Of a stretch of DNA of 64,000 nt, positions 13,501 through 27,900 are shown in pieces. This DNA is from Dermanyssus gallinae. Its lineage: Eukaryota; Arthropoda; Arachnida; Mesostigmata; Dermanyssidae. The DNA is taken from assembly GCA_003439945.1 (NCBI GenBank), contig QVRM01005439.1, positions 1 to 64,000 on the forward strand, in the 5' to 3' direction. The stretch's first letter is position 1. Each line of letters starts with the position of its first letter. The notes under the pieces are model-generated. The model had not been told where the DNA came from. It did no database searches and worked only from the letters and a program-made list of their open reading frames with translations. The position numbers and the translations under genes were made by a program.

Positions 13501-15271
13501 GGGAAAAAAGAAGAAAGGGAATCTTTTTAACTCTTAGCCACAGAAGAAGAAAACTAAAAAAAGATAGAGCCGGTCCGTGGTTTGGCTCGAGCCGACGTTC
13601 ATAATTCTTCTGCAAATGTTGCATGCAGATCGACAAGTCGACAAGCGTGCCTCTTTAAATAATCTCCAAGTTTAATTACGTTTGAACGACCACACTCGCG
13701 TAGAGATTTTATGGGCTGACACATCTGTCACATCGTGCGTCGTCGTTTTCATCCCCCTCGCATGCTGTATTTATTGTTTTCTTGTTGCCTCGATGTCATT
13801 TTTGCTCTGCGTAATATTCGTCTTGTGCGACACAGTTTATTAACTACAGGCAAGCCACGGCATTTTTTTTGCTGTTAAAGCCTCGCCCTCTTACTATCCT
13901 CGCTGCTTCACTTATGACCGACCTATCTATGTATCGATATGCACGTGTGCCTATATATTTATTTATCCATAGGCTGCAGAGTACGTCCAAGACAAAGCCA
14001 TCATAGATACGTGCACGCGCACATAGTTACAGTTAACTATCGTCTCATCCTTTCGTCAAAACGGATTTTATTTCGAGTTTTAGCTTCCGCTTCGGTCATG
14101 GTTAGGGCGAAGTGATTGTTGTTCTCGCCATCTCTCCCTCTCTCTCTCTCTCTCTTACACACATAATTTTTCACCATATCTCTTCCTCTCTGTCCCACTC
14201 GCTGTGCTTGTCACTGTCGTTCCTATCTCCCATCTATGCATCTTCATTCATGTCTCTACCTAAATCTATCTACCCCACGTCGTCATCTGTCCCGGTTTTC
14301 CGCCTACCTCGTTCCGCCGACCTGCGACGCTAGATGACAACAAGGGACATGGGCCGTTGTCCCGGCGCTTCGACTCGCCCGGCGTTCGGGTCCGTTAAGC
14401 GGTGGGGTCAGTTGGGTGACTTTGTTCACGGATTTTCTATCGGCTTTCACGCTGTCGTGGTCGTCCTAATAATAATAATAATAACAATCATAATCGTCGT
14501 CGTCAGCATCGCAGTTCTCGTCACTGTCACTGTGACACAGCGACGAGGGGAAAATAACGACGTCGACAACCCCCGTCCGACTGCCCCGACTTTTAATCAC
14601 TCTTCAACCGGCTGGCGATCGGCTGAGTCTCCTCGGCCCTCGGCTTCATCGTACGTACCTACGTTGTCCATCTGCTCTCCTCCGGATTCTATCGCGCCCC
14701 CGCTACTGTGACTTCGCTTCGGTCCGCCCCCACACACCCCCGCCACGGCACCCTGCCATCGCTGGGAAGGCGGTCGTTTTGAAATGTCTAACTACATATA
14801 TATATATACTGAAAACCGAGCAACAGCGACTCATCGAAGTGGTTGCTTGCCGTTAAAAAAACGCTAACACTTTCTCATTGCTTGCTGGTGCCGCAGGGCT
14901 TGGTGTTGTACATTCATGATACTCCAAAGTTATAATCGTATAATAATAATAAGCGTTCAAATACGTCAGAACATAACAACTCTACATTTGAAACCCTAAT
15001 AATAAATCACAATGCCGACTAGACAATAATAATCATAATGATGGTAAACTAAATTCGAATACTAGCAACAGCCATATAATGAAATCTTCGCACTTCGTAG
15101 CAAGCGACACGTAAGGGACGACGTTCTCCCTCCGAATTGAACCATTTAAATTCGAAGGTATAACGTAAGAACTTGTAAATAGATAAACAAATGAAACGTT
15201 TATAGAAGTATCATCTTGGCACGGATATCATTTCTTAAGTTTGCTCCGTTTATCTTATGTGGTCTTTGCAG
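10158..15271. other. Presumed 5' intron: repeats, no supported exon
   Basis: If the exon at 10082-10157 is real this is a phase-1 intron. It holds an AAC array (10251-10290), (TA)n at 10552-10586 and 13476-13500, a 59-bp tandem duplication (11319-11430), CAG repeats near 12000-12045, a poly-C run at 12508-12520, CT-rich DNA at 14127-14152 and a GC-rich stretch around 14300-14720. No splice-compatible exon with family similarity was found. Confidence 0.5.
11319..11430. repeat. Tandem duplication, two copies, 59-bp period
   Basis: Two copies of about 53 bp (11319-11371 and 11378-11430) share TTTAATGCGATTGTTCT, AAAATGTGGCGATTTGGGC and AACCAAA, then ATGGCG, and differ at only a few bases. It is a recent local duplication in non-coding DNA. 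Confidence 0.85.
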
Positions 15272-15349
15272 TTGCGTGGGGCTCGCCACTAACAACCGAA
15301 GGAATCGCGCAGGTATCGCAGCTCATCGACTATCTCATGATCGACCAGA
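15272..15349 (+). CDS. ARHGAP19: RhoGAP exon A: start of the GAP domain
   Basis: This 78-nt exon lies between the acceptor tctttgcag (AG ends at 15271) and the donor A|GTAAGT at 15350. It is too short to show as an open frame of its own. It begins with two bases of a split codon, reads [20 protein letters not shown] and then LMIDQ, and ends after one base of the next codon (phase 1). GSPLT-EGIAQ followed by a QLI-YL helix is the characteristic start of the ARHGAP19 RhoGAP domain as I recall it. The split codon at its left edge (nTT) would be Val, Ile, Leu or Phe depending on the upstream exon. Confidence 0.88.
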
Positions 15350-18014
15350 GTAAGTAGTGCATAATATTGTACATACAGTTACTAATTGAATTAATACATT
15401 TACAACAAAAACACGTATTGATTAGTTTATCTAAAGGTGCTAATGTATCGCAACACCGTGTAATAGATGTGGGTGTTGCTCATTCTGCATCACTACACGC
15501 CGCATAGTGGTGGCTACTAGAACGCGCCGATTCTCTCTCACATGTGAACATTTTGTGGATGCGCTCCGGTTCGGTGTTCTTTACTGTTCAGTGAACTATG
15601 GCTAAGGAAAAAACAGAATGCCGACAGGCTTTGGTAGGAAGAAGACGATACGAGTACAAAAACATCGTTTTCAAAGGACACAACGATAGATGCTCTCATA
15701 TGCTATTGGGCGCTGTTGTACATATGCGAACCACCACGGCAACCACTCATTTCACATTTGATTGGAACTGCATTGCGCTCAAGATGGGTCAACTCTTCAT
15801 CCTCTAAGCCCTCTTGTTGACGTAGCAGACTTGATATAGACTATTGCATCAGTACGGCCTAGAGGCGGGCTATATATATATACTTTAAATGGCATATTTG
15901 ATTACTTTGTATATGCACATACCATTTCAAGGCTTGTACGTGTATAAGGCGATGATGATGATGATCTTAATCATGGTGGAGACGATGCCGATCGCCCTCT
16001 CTAGCCCACGAGTAGCCAATGAGATCGCAACTGGCCGCTGTGATGATGCGGCGGCTCATAGAAATTGTGCGATGCGCGCCAAACGGACGAAAACAAGCCG
16101 CAGTCCGCGCTAGAGTGGATAGAGGAGAAGCAGAGCATCGCTGGTTAGTTGGTTCGTTGATCGCTTGCTCGCTGTGACAAACGTAGCCACAGCCGGGATG
16201 GTGGATCTACGGATTACGCACAGCTGGCTGCATATCCCTGCGCTAGTAGTTCTCTACTAGAGGACCAGTTCCACTGTCTGTCTATCTGCATCGCGCCTTA
16301 TTTGCAAACGGCGCCAACAACAGTATCATTGCACATTACTACTACTACTACTACTACTGCTACTGCCACTGCCAGGTCTACCAGGTAGATCTACCGGCCG
16401 GCGAAACTATCGTGAACCAGGCGAACCAACCAACGATCGGGACCAACAGACGACCTCACGCTAAGGGAACGCAAATACCATTGCGCGCGCAAGAGACAGG
16501 GATCCAGAGGGATATCCAGGAGGGATATAGGGTGAGGGATTGGGTGAGTCAGCCGTCAGCGAGCGATCAACGAAGGCGGCACCACTACCATGTGATCGGC
16601 GCCAGCGTAGCTAATCCACTGGTCTACACTACAAGCTCTCGTGTAGAACTCGGACCCGAACTGTTCAAAGTTGCTTGACAAGCAAAACAAGGTGTTTGTC
16701 TGTTATCGTCGTCGTCGTGTTCTTTAAACTGAGCAACCAATGAACGAGCGAATTGCAACCGGCTGATCCGCCGTCATCAGCATCAACAGCGGCAGCGGCA
16801 GCAGCAGATCAATAAGCAACAACTACGCAGCTACATCCACAATAGTCGCGCGCCTCTATGTAATCTATGCAAAATGTGCCCGGCGTTTTTGAAATTCCCC
16901 TTCGACGTCGCGTGAAATTGCCCATACGACGACTTCACCTCTTCTTCGTCATCGCCATCATTGTTGTTATCATCATCATCATCACCGTCATCGACATCCT
17001 CGACATCATCTCCACCACCAACATCATCGACATCACCGTCATCACCACCACCACCATGGGCCACTTTGCCTTCACCGTAGTGCACTTCCTCCTTCGTGAA
17101 GGCCTATGCATGTACATGCCTGTACACTGTATGCATGTGTGTATGATACGTTCGATGTATGATGACGATGTGGATGATGAAGGGAGGTTTATCCCCGTCT
17201 TCAGCCGGTCGTCATCGATCGATTGCTGGGTCGAGGTTTTGCTTAGTCTATTGTCCTCTAAGGACTCTACTAACTGGTCAGCTGGAACCACCGTTTAGAC
17301 AAGTTTCCTTTCAGCCGCCGCTGTCGAGTCCGATCGTGATCATGTTAAGCGAGCTAATGCTCTCGTTCTTTCGCTTTCCGCTTGCTCTGTTCTTTCCTGT
17401 TGCTCTTCTTGATGTTGTTGAGGATTATCGGCGATGGTCGATCAAGCGAACTCCGACAACAAGGCATGCCGCCGCATTGTACACGATTTAAGTACACACA
17501 AAGTAATACACGATTAGACGTGCGCTTTAAAAATTTGCCTCTAAAAGCGCATGCATGTATAAATCTTTTTTGTATATGTGTATGAGTGTATTTATATATG
17601 TGCACCATTTAGTCATCTAAAATGACGGAACAGAGAGACCGTCTAGTGAGACAAGAAGCGTACCAAACGTTCGCTTGGTACAATCGCGTCCTCTTGATGC
17701 TATTCACAAACACTGTCTGTCTGGCATGACCTCGCTCTGGGAAACTGTCGCTGGTCTACACATATACCTCACACTACTGCAGAGCAACGTCCGGGTGGCG
17801 TGGCGAAAGCAAACGTTTACCGCAAGAAAATGTTGCCCAGCGTATGATTTTTTTTGCGCCGTTACCACTAATGAAATGGAATTGACTGAGCATTGCATTT
17901 CTTAGTAAAGCCACGCTCAGTTTACAGATGTGGAGTAGAGCGATGTCCTTTTTTCGTGTTATCAGTTTTCTCAACAATTGAATTTAGAAAGTTTAAGGGT
18001 TATTATATTATCAT

Positions 18015-18047
<33 letters not shown>

Positions 18048-18708
18048 GCTGCTGCTGCTGTTGTTGATGTAGTCGTCGTCGTTGTTGTTTTTGTTGCTGC
18101 CAAGGTCGTTGTTGTTGTGCGAATATATTTCTAATCTTCTAACTGTTATTACATTAGAACGGGAGAATTAAATTAGTTCGTCAATCGGTTTAAGGTCATT
18201 AGCGACGTTTGCTATGGGCGGCAAGGGCTACCGATCCATTTATTTGTACGTCTACTGATCCGGCCTCTATGCTGATGTGTGTCGTATTATTGGTATAAAT
18301 GGTGGTGGCTGCATATTTGGCGACCCTTATAGTAGCTAAGAATGACTCGTGGAAACTATGACATTAAAAGAGTCGCGTGTGTTTTCTTTCGCGCGGTTTC
18401 AGATTGTCAAGAGGAGGGCCTGTTTCGAAAGACGGGCAGCGTTATCCGGCAGTCGGAGCTTCGAGCGCTGCTGTGCGCCGGCGAAGTTGTTGACCTGCAT
18501 CAAGGCGACTTTAGTGTGCACGACTGCGCCTCGGTACTTAAAAGCTACCTGCACGAAATGGAGGAGCCACTTCTTACGAAAGCTCTCTTCCAGCCCTTCA
18601 TGAAGGTTGTCGGTGAGTAAATGGCCCAGAAAAGTCCCTTCAAGCACAGCGGAACGTTTTGTCTTAAGGCGCAAAGTATAGTCTCCGCAAGCAATTACTC
18701 AACTGTTA

Positions 18709-18757
<49 letters not shown>

Positions 18758-21700
18758 AGGAAACTGAAAGGTAGAGAGCACAGATATGAACGAGTGTAGT
18801 GGTGTTTCTAGCTACACTGCATTTTGCGTGAGCATTGTTACTGTAGGCTGTATGTCCTGATAGAGACCGGTCTGTATCAAATCCGGTCATTGGACTTTCG
18901 AAAATGATCAACGGTCAAGGAAACGACCCAATCCCATGTTATACACACGTACAGGACATCCGACCGAGAGATTTATTTTGTTCATATTTCGCTCGATGGC
19001 ACGCCCATCTCCCGATGTTATCGCCTGTCTGTCTACAAGCCACCAATACGTCGTCCGTGTCCGGGGGGGGGGGGGGTGACCGGGAATAGTATAGTTATTA
19101 GTATTGCTGTTTGATGTGTTGAGGTGTAACAGTGTGAAGCCGTAAATGTTGTCACTAACTTCAATGAGTCGCTTTCTACTCGCCTGGCGGCGGTGGCTAT
19201 GCTTCACTAGGCGGCTCGTAATGACAACGTACACGCGATGTTCTCCAATAGGCTCAATACTCCTCCTCCTCCTAGGAATCCTCGGAACGCACAGATTATT
19301 AGCTCGTTGCCTCTCGCGCGCCCGGGGTTTGTTGTTACATTTGCTTGTGTGCTGGTGTGCCTTTCTCTCGTCTCATTCCGTGCGGATTCGAGCCTGGTGC
19401 TTTTAATAGTAATAGCAGCAACAACAACAGCAGCAGCAGTTGTGCTAATGGTAGTGCGAAATATACGAGTATGGGAATCCGCGTTTAGGTAACAGTTTGA
19501 CACGTCTGTCTCTATATCGATCGATTCGTGTCTGACGACACGTTGATCTTCACTTATGTTATGCATACCCATTCGCACGGTATTGTGTTTAGTGTTGCTC
19601 TTTTTGTGGGATGGCAGTGGGCCAGTAGACCGCCGGGGGAAGGCCGGGCTGCGAACGCCTTGATGGGGCAGAAGCCCTTCGATGATGATGATGGAGAAAC
19701 CTGTTCGCAATAGGTAGACCGAGAAGGACGTCGCTTCCATCTCTTCTCTGTTTTGCTCTACGCTATCGCCCGACAGTGCAGACAACGTGCAGGGCAGTTC
19801 ACGAAAGTCTACCTGAGACAGCAGGTAGTATTGTCGTTTACCTACCAACGACGCCGCGGCGCCGGCGGCAGTTCGGCTACTCCTCCTCACTACAACAAGC
19901 GGAGACTTGATGACATGCTCGGCATTTGCAGGTGGAAAAAGCAGGCAAAAAAACGATTAAGAATAGCTTCATCATTTTCGGTGGCAGAGGCAGCCGCGAG
20001 AGTTCGTCTACGGCAATTCGAGTGAACAGACTCAACAGCAGGGACCGGCCAAGCCAAAGCTTTCGAACGTTTGAAGCAAATGTGCCCCGAAAATCCCGCC
20101 TCCCCTCCCCGCCCCCCATTAAAACAGGACCTGTTCAAAATTATCGTAGAGCGTTTTTTCTTTTAAAATTGCTCGCAAATGTATTTGAAGCCGGTCGTCG
20201 GAGCGACCATGCCTGCACCACTAACGATAACACCTCTACATTAAGACAGATATCGCCGCTTTATTTCAAACAGTGGTATACGAAAGACTTGATCTTGTGC
20301 TCTTTTTCTCTTAATATATATATATATATATATATCTTTACTTCGTCGCTTGTTTCATGGATAGCTAGGCAACGACAGCTTTTCATCCTTCAGGACTCTA
20401 ATACTATTACTACGACTGTAACTACCATAAGAGCAGAACAATTCTTCATTGTGCTGCTGTCATTTGCGGGGGGGGGGGGGGGGGGGGTCCTCCTGCTATC
20501 AACACCAAACTCGTCCAAGCACGGTGGACACATTCATACCTATTCTGTATCGACTAGACAGGACAGTTTCGACTGCGCTGTTGTTTCGCGACTACTCCGC
20601 TCCGGCTCTCGCCTGTACAGGCCTTGGACATGACTGAAGAGTGGGCACTTTTATATGATGGAAGTCTAGAAGCTCAACTTTGTTGACTATTCCTTAGTTG
20701 ATCGTGATCATGGTAATGGTCATGACCCCACATTTCGAGTACTTTTAGTGTCGATTGCTACTAGCACTGCTGCTGCTACTACTACTACAACTACTACAAA
20801 TACTACTAACACCCCACCAGCACCCCCATCATTACTGCCGCCTAAGCTGCGATTACCAATCGATGACTGCTGATGCTGCTGCTTCGCCTTGTTTGTCTCA
20901 TGCTGGCACCACTTTTACTACTACAGGATTCGCTCGGCTTCGACAACCCCCATCGGCTGGGGTGTGTGCAGATGCATAGCTCCATACATACAATATGGAT
21001 GGTGGTGCTTTTGCGCCACTAGGAGCCTGCGTGTCCGTCTGCCTGCCTATCTACCACCCACGATTGTTGGATTGGCTTGACTTGACCGCGTTCTGTGGCG
21101 TGATGATGAATCTTATTACTTTTATTGTTGTTGTTATTGCTATTATTACTGCTGCTAACGACTAGTACAAGTCTGTTAGTGATGCTGCAGTAGTTATTGT
21201 CGGCGTCATCGGTGTCGGCGCCACCGTGGTCGCTAGGTACGCTAGCGTGTTTCTAGTTATCGCGAAGCTGTAGTCGTCGTGCTAATGACAGTAGTTACAA
21301 TAGTTAGCGGTAGTTGTAGTAGCAGTAGTAGTAATAACAGTAGTAATCGTAGTAACAGTAGTAGCAGCAGTTATACTAATAATAGATAGTAGGGTGGGGT
21401 TGGGGGAGGAGAAGTGAGTTAGTAAGAGTTCGTAGTCGAAGTATAATAGAAAGGCCGAGTAGTTGTCGATGTTTGTCATTGACGACGGTGACGGCTGTCC
21501 CGCTATCCCGTTGTCCTGCTATCCCGTTGTCCCGCTGTCCCGAACGTCGTCCCGAAAGCGCCAGCGTTCTCCTTCCGAAGAAGTCGGACACGATAGGACC
21601 AGGCGAACGGCAAACGACACGGCCTAGGAACATGGCACGGCCATTCATTCGAGGAGCGAGCTTGCTGGCGAGCGAGCGAGCGAGTGCTCGGTTTGATTGG

Positions 21701-24698
21701 ATGGTGAACATATGTTGGAGAAGGTGGAATCGTGGTCTTTTTGGTGGAGGCGGCGGCAGCTCCGTAATGGCTCTGGTAATGACGACAACGGCGACGACGA
21801 GGTGGAGAAACAGCATGCGTCTCAAGTCCATGACGACCGACGATGCCATGTCGTCGTCGTTGTCGTCGTCGCCTGCCAACCTTCTCATGCCAATCGTCCC
21901 AATGGTGTGCAGCAAACGCCGGACGAAGACACGCGCTCAGCGCTCAGACCGCAGCCACCGCCGCTGCTTCCATACGCCGAGGCTGTGGCTTTAGCTCGCC
22001 GCCGAAGGGACGGAGAACTGCTTGGTTTCGCTATGCGTCTATGCGACCTATTTTGCGTGTGCGTCTGATGAGGTCTCACCGCTGCTGATGCCTTCACTGC
22101 CGCCGCCGCCACCATCACCACCACATCCTCAGCCATAGCATCACCCCTACCGCTGCTGTACGATCTCTGTGGTTGGCGGCTGCTCAGGCGGCTTCGTACC
22201 GCTGAAGGAACAGAGAAACAGAGAAAGAACAGAGAGTGAAGGACTTTAGGGCGGCGTCACATGGAAAGAAAGCGTGCGCGCGAGAGAGCGAGACAGATAA
22301 AGAAGGAAAGTGAAGACAGTAGGCGAAGTTGACGCGGTTACAGGCAGCAGCAGCACGGCTAACGGCGTCTGCATTAAGATCAACTCAACTAATTGTCTAC
22401 CGCTATAAGAGCAAAAGTGACGACGAGAATGATGCTTGAGACGATATGAGAGAGAAGAATTTACCGTTTCAACTTTGGCCCTACGGGTCTGAATTGGATT
22501 GGCTGGCGCGCGTATCTAGCTTTACCGCATGACAGCGTCAGATCTGGTTGTGGTTGCTGTTGCTGTTGCGGTTGTTGTTGTTGTTGCTGCTGTTGCTATT
22601 GTTGCTGTTTTAGTTGCTGTTGTTGTGGTTGTTATTTTTGTTGTTGTTGTTGTTATGGTTAGTAACGGTGGTCGACATATACTCCTTCTCATTATACGCC
22701 GCGCTTGGATTACTCGAGCCACTCGAGAACAAAGCCGGCACATCTAACACATGTTGCTATCTAGACGATGCTCCGAGACAGCGGCTCCTCAAAGAAAGAC
22801 GAGCGATTTGCTAACCAACTGAGCTTAACTGACAACGACGGGGAAAAGCTGGCTCTGAAAAGCATCCGCACAAAACGAGCAAGCGTATCGAAGATACCAT
22901 ATTTATTTATATATTGATTGACGATATTTATTATAATTCTTATCCCTCCATTCAAGCTATTCTCGATATCTAATTCGTACCCATACATGGAGTATGAAGA
23001 TAATCATTTAGAGCACAAATAGACGGCGTTAAAACAGTATAGTAGCTCTTACCGGTTGAAACCCTAAAACGGTGGCAGTCGTGTGAGTGTGTAGATTATT
23101 TGTAACAAGCTATTCAGAGCGTTGAGGTTCGTAGATAAATAGCGATTCGCAACACAGCAACCCAAATCACTCTTTAAGCAAACCAAAGCACTCTGAGCCA
23201 CGTTTATCCTTCCTTGGCTTGTGCATGATTTCCATCTACTCATTCCGACTCAATTGAGCCGATTCATCATCGGTCACATGCATAAAACCATTACGTTCAC
23301 CGCATCAAATGCTACATGAATTACCAACTTTATTTCGCATAATTAAACTTTACAGCTCATTGCTCATCCAGTTTTCCAACACCTAATAATTACATCGCAT
23401 TACGAAAATCGTACTAACTACTACTACTACTACTAGTACTAATATCATTCGTTATACTAATACTACTTATAATATTTGCACAATCAATGTATTGTGCTAC
23501 ATTTTGCCCTGTAAGTCGTCTGAGCTGCCGGTTTATCTACTTTCTTCTTTTCCTTTTGACAATGATTACTGCTGATAGTTGTTGTCGTCGTCGTCGTCCT
23601 TGTTAGTGTTGTCGTTTTTGTTGTTGTTGTTGTTGTTGTTATTGTTGTTGTTGTTGTTGTTGTTATTGTTGTTGTTGTTGCGGTCGTCGTCGTCGTCGAT
23701 GGCCAGTGAGTGAGTGATCAATCCGTTTTGGCGCCGTTCTAATTAACAACAATTATCTCTATCTGTGTGTCTCTCTTTGCCGTTCGGTCTGGCTGTCTGG
23801 CTCTCTATGGATGCAGAGTTGTCCCGCGAACAAACGCTACCGTCGATCCTTGAGGAGGTCACTCGGAAACGCGTCAAATGTGTCCAGCTACTATTCCAAC
23901 TGCTGCCACTCTACAACTACCATCTGCTCAAGCCTCTCCTCCATCTGCTGTCGAAGGTGGCCACCAACAAGGAGTCCACCCGCATGGACGCCACCTGTCT
24001 GGCCAAGCTATTCGCGCCGGTCATTATGTGTCCGAAAACGGTATGTACAACAATTGGTTATTATATATATATATATAGAATAAAATTTGAAAAAAAATAT
24101 ATATAAAGTTATTAAAAACAAAACGGAAAATAAGAAATAAACAAATTTTTAAATACACATAAAATAAAGTTATTGGCTTAACAGAAACGTCACTCGGGCA
24201 TACCCAGCATATACAGCGTATAGAGGCAACACAAATGCCTACTTGCGTAGTGCTGACATCGTGAAGACAATGCCTACGCACGTCGGCATTTAGGCGCGCG
24301 TTGCCTCTATACTTATGTGGAGTGTAGGCACGAGTGTACATAGATGATGTATATATATATTTGTGTGTGCTGCATTGTATATCTATATGCATTCAAACAC
24401 AATGCAATATGGCAAAGTAAATACATCAACGAACGTTTTTCTACACAGCACTATAACCATGAGCTCGAGTTATATTAAGAATAGTATTATGGAACTCATC
24501 GGCATCGGAAAGAGTGCAACGTGTTGCGTGCGAACGATGAACAGAGCAAAGAAGGCCTCTTTGGAAGACTTCCCTCACCGTACCGTCTCGAGGGCGTTTG
24601 TTGTTTAACTTGTTGAGTTGCTTCTCAGTACGAAGTCGTGTAGATTTTGCCGCCTCGGTTTTCTGGTAGAGCATTCTGAGCATTTGTTTTCGTATTTA

Positions 24699-24733
<35 letters not shown>

Positions 24734-24917
24734 CACTGCCATGCAGGCAGTTCGATTTGGTTGAAATTTTATTTTTTGAATGCACATATTTTTGTTCCCA
24801 CAGCAATCCTGCTCGACAATGTTCACAGTGTGACTTGCTGTTGCCGCTATTGCCGGTACAAGTTATATCGGCCAGTGAGACTGGCAAATGACGGAGAGAG
24901 AAGATATACAGATCGAA

Positions 24918-24967
<50 letters not shown>

Positions 24968-27900
24968 TGTATATATGTTATATATACATGATAAATATAC
25001 ATTTAGATAGAAAGTGAGATCAAGAGAGAGAGAGAGGCGAAGAATGCGTCTCGTTATTACCATAATAAAGGGCAAGCTGACGGAGCGGTCACAGCTAGCA
25101 ATGACAACAAGAACCAGAGCAGAAGCACCAGAAAGAAGACCACCACCAACAGCAACAGTGACAAGAATAACAACAACAACAACATCAACAAAGACAACAA
25201 CAAGAACAACAACAACAACAATAACAACAACAACAAAAACAACCCGACCGTCGATCTCATTCGCACTGGGAGAGAGAGAGCGGGCGAGGTTGCAGCAGAG
25301 GCGAATGGCAGGCAGGCCGTTGAGGATCGGGCTAACGCTTGGATTTTTCCGTTGGAATCTTTGCGGCGCCGGCGACGCCGGTGCCGGTGGTGACAACGAG
25401 AGAAAACGGCCACGATGGAGATGGCGGTGATGCTGGAGTTCGATATCGAGTGGGGCATCTTTCGAACAAGTAAGCAGCGTTCGATGGCGACCCGCTGCGG
25501 TCGATATCTACGCCGGTGGCCGACGTCGCCACCGTAGAAGTACGAACGTATGCCAACACTCATAGATGCGACAGTCGTCAATCGCAATGATGGTGGTGAT
25601 CATGACCATGCGCGCGCAGTATCTGTCGAAGTTGCATCACGACTTCCACACTGTGGCCGGAACAGTGACCCGCTATGGAGCGAGCGATCGGCAGTGTTGT
25701 CCGAAGCGAATACGTCGAGCTGAGCAACAGCAGACTTCGATTGTATATACAATATATACATTTAAATGTATATGTACGTATAGAATGTGTGGAGATATAT
25801 ATATATATATGTATAGGAAAAACGAGGGAGCAAAATAGCGACGAGCACCGAAAAGACGCGACGCTACTGAGGAACAAAGAAGCTATTCGACCCTAGGTGG
25901 TGCTGAATGGTGGACGTTTATCGAATGAGCACGGCCGCTTCTCACACGTTTGGCGTTACCGTTGGCAGCAGCAGCAGGAACACCATCGCCGTCATCGTCG
26001 TCGTTAAATGCCCTAATGCGGCCACCATGGTGGTTGTCCTTTGTCCTGGTCTCGCGACTGACTGTCACTGATGTCATCATAATGTGTCGTCTTCGAGCAT
26101 GTTCGCAGTAGCATCATCCGAGTCTGCAATCTATATTCGCATAGCTAGCCAAGTCCAGCCAGCCCGGCAGTTGGCATTCAGTGAGGTTTTGTGCATGCTC
26201 ACAGTTAATCATTGCTGCTGCTGCTGCTTGCCCTCTCACCAGCGGCATCAGTAGCAACAACACGGTAGCGGCGACGGCAGAAGCAGTAGCAGCAACGTTG
26301 AATTGAGTATTCATCGTAACATAGCACACCAGGTAAGCATAACTGAGAGAATGGAGAGGCGTGTGATGACGACGAAAACAACAACAGCAGCAGCAGCAGC
26401 AACAAAAGACAAATGGATAACAATGGACAAATGAGAATACGTAGAGTGGCGGCAGTAACAATAATAATAATAATAATAATAATAAGAACAACAACAACTA
26501 CAACGACTGCGGCGAAGAACGGGAATGCGTAGAATGACGAGAACAACAACAACAACAGCAACGACAACAACAACAGCAACAGCAACGACAACAACAACAA
26601 CAGCAACGACAACAACAACATTTGATGACAAACGCCAACAACACAACATTAAACGGCAACAAACGTCAACAACACAACAATATACGAGCTACGAGCAATC
26701 AACAACAAGCCTTGCCCCTTTACTGGATCGTCCAGCTGAAGAGTTCCGTCTGGAAAAGTGCTAGTTGTATTTTACGTGACGATTCGCCGCACGGATAATT
26801 CATCATGGATCCTGCCTTTGCTACTGACGCTGCTGCCGCTGCTGCTGCTCGATCGACAGTGGCCAGACCTTAGTTACTTTCTGTTGTTGTTTTTTTTTGT
26901 TGTTGTTGATGATATTGTTATTGCTGTTGTTGTTGTTGTTTTTGTTGTTCATATTGTTATTGCTGTTGTTGTTGTCTTCAACAATGGCGCCGCATACCCC
27001 ACACATCTGCAGGCTCTACCGGCACGGTATAAGGGACTCGAGACACAGCTCGACATAAACCTATCCCTCCTATTCACTCATTCGCAACAGCTCACCAACA
27101 CTAATACGGACAAACTTCGAACATCTGGAGAAGATATATGAGGACGATGACAATTATGACTCGCTGCTCAGCGGCACGCCGCCACCGTCACAGTCTATTC
27201 AGATGTGATATATATATATAGATATATATATATAAACGTGTGTGTATTGGTATTTAAATTATATATAACAATGACCGATCGTCGAGATGTATGCATACTA
27301 ACGCCACGCCAACAGTATAACAACAACATCAACAACAATTGTAATATGACTGACTGCCCCTAGCTGTCTGCTCTGCTCAGTGGACGCACACTACGCGACC
27401 TCCAATACAATGAGAGTTACATGGAGACATCCACTAAGTGATCATATGGTATCATACCGTCTAGTACTTCTTCTACTGTCTTGTTGTCCGGTAATATGCG
27501 GGGGTAATATACCCTCGTATATTACCGGACGTGATCAGTCTCGATTGGAGGCTGAGGCTATGAGCGGTAACGCAAAAGAGACGGTGGCTAGGTGACGAGT
27601 CCAGAAACGCAAGACAGTGTTTGAATATATTAATCTTTTTCTACTTCTCTTCTACTTTTCTTTCGCGTTTTCTGTTTCGCTGCCCCTTCATAACTTGACA
27701 AGATGGAAGCTTCTAATGAATGCTGACAGCGACATTGAAGTTAAGTCTCGTTGTTTCATTAACAGCATCACAACAACAACAATAACGACATCAGTTCGTC
27801 GACACCCGATGTGCTGTATGAGGATTGCCTATTGGTCACGGAATCGTAACGGTAACGGTCGGCCCGGATGATAGGAGTTGTCGAAAGCTTATACTGATTA

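Noticed and set aside
15598..15807. ATG-initiated 69-codon frame in intron 1.
   Set aside because: Non-repetitive but without family match, splice sites or promoter evidence.
27515..27530. TATATTACCGG in the hairpin arm, similar to the rolling-circle nonanucleotide of plant ssDNA viruses.
   Set aside because: The match is inexact and lies in the stem rather than the loop. No Rep-like gene is present.
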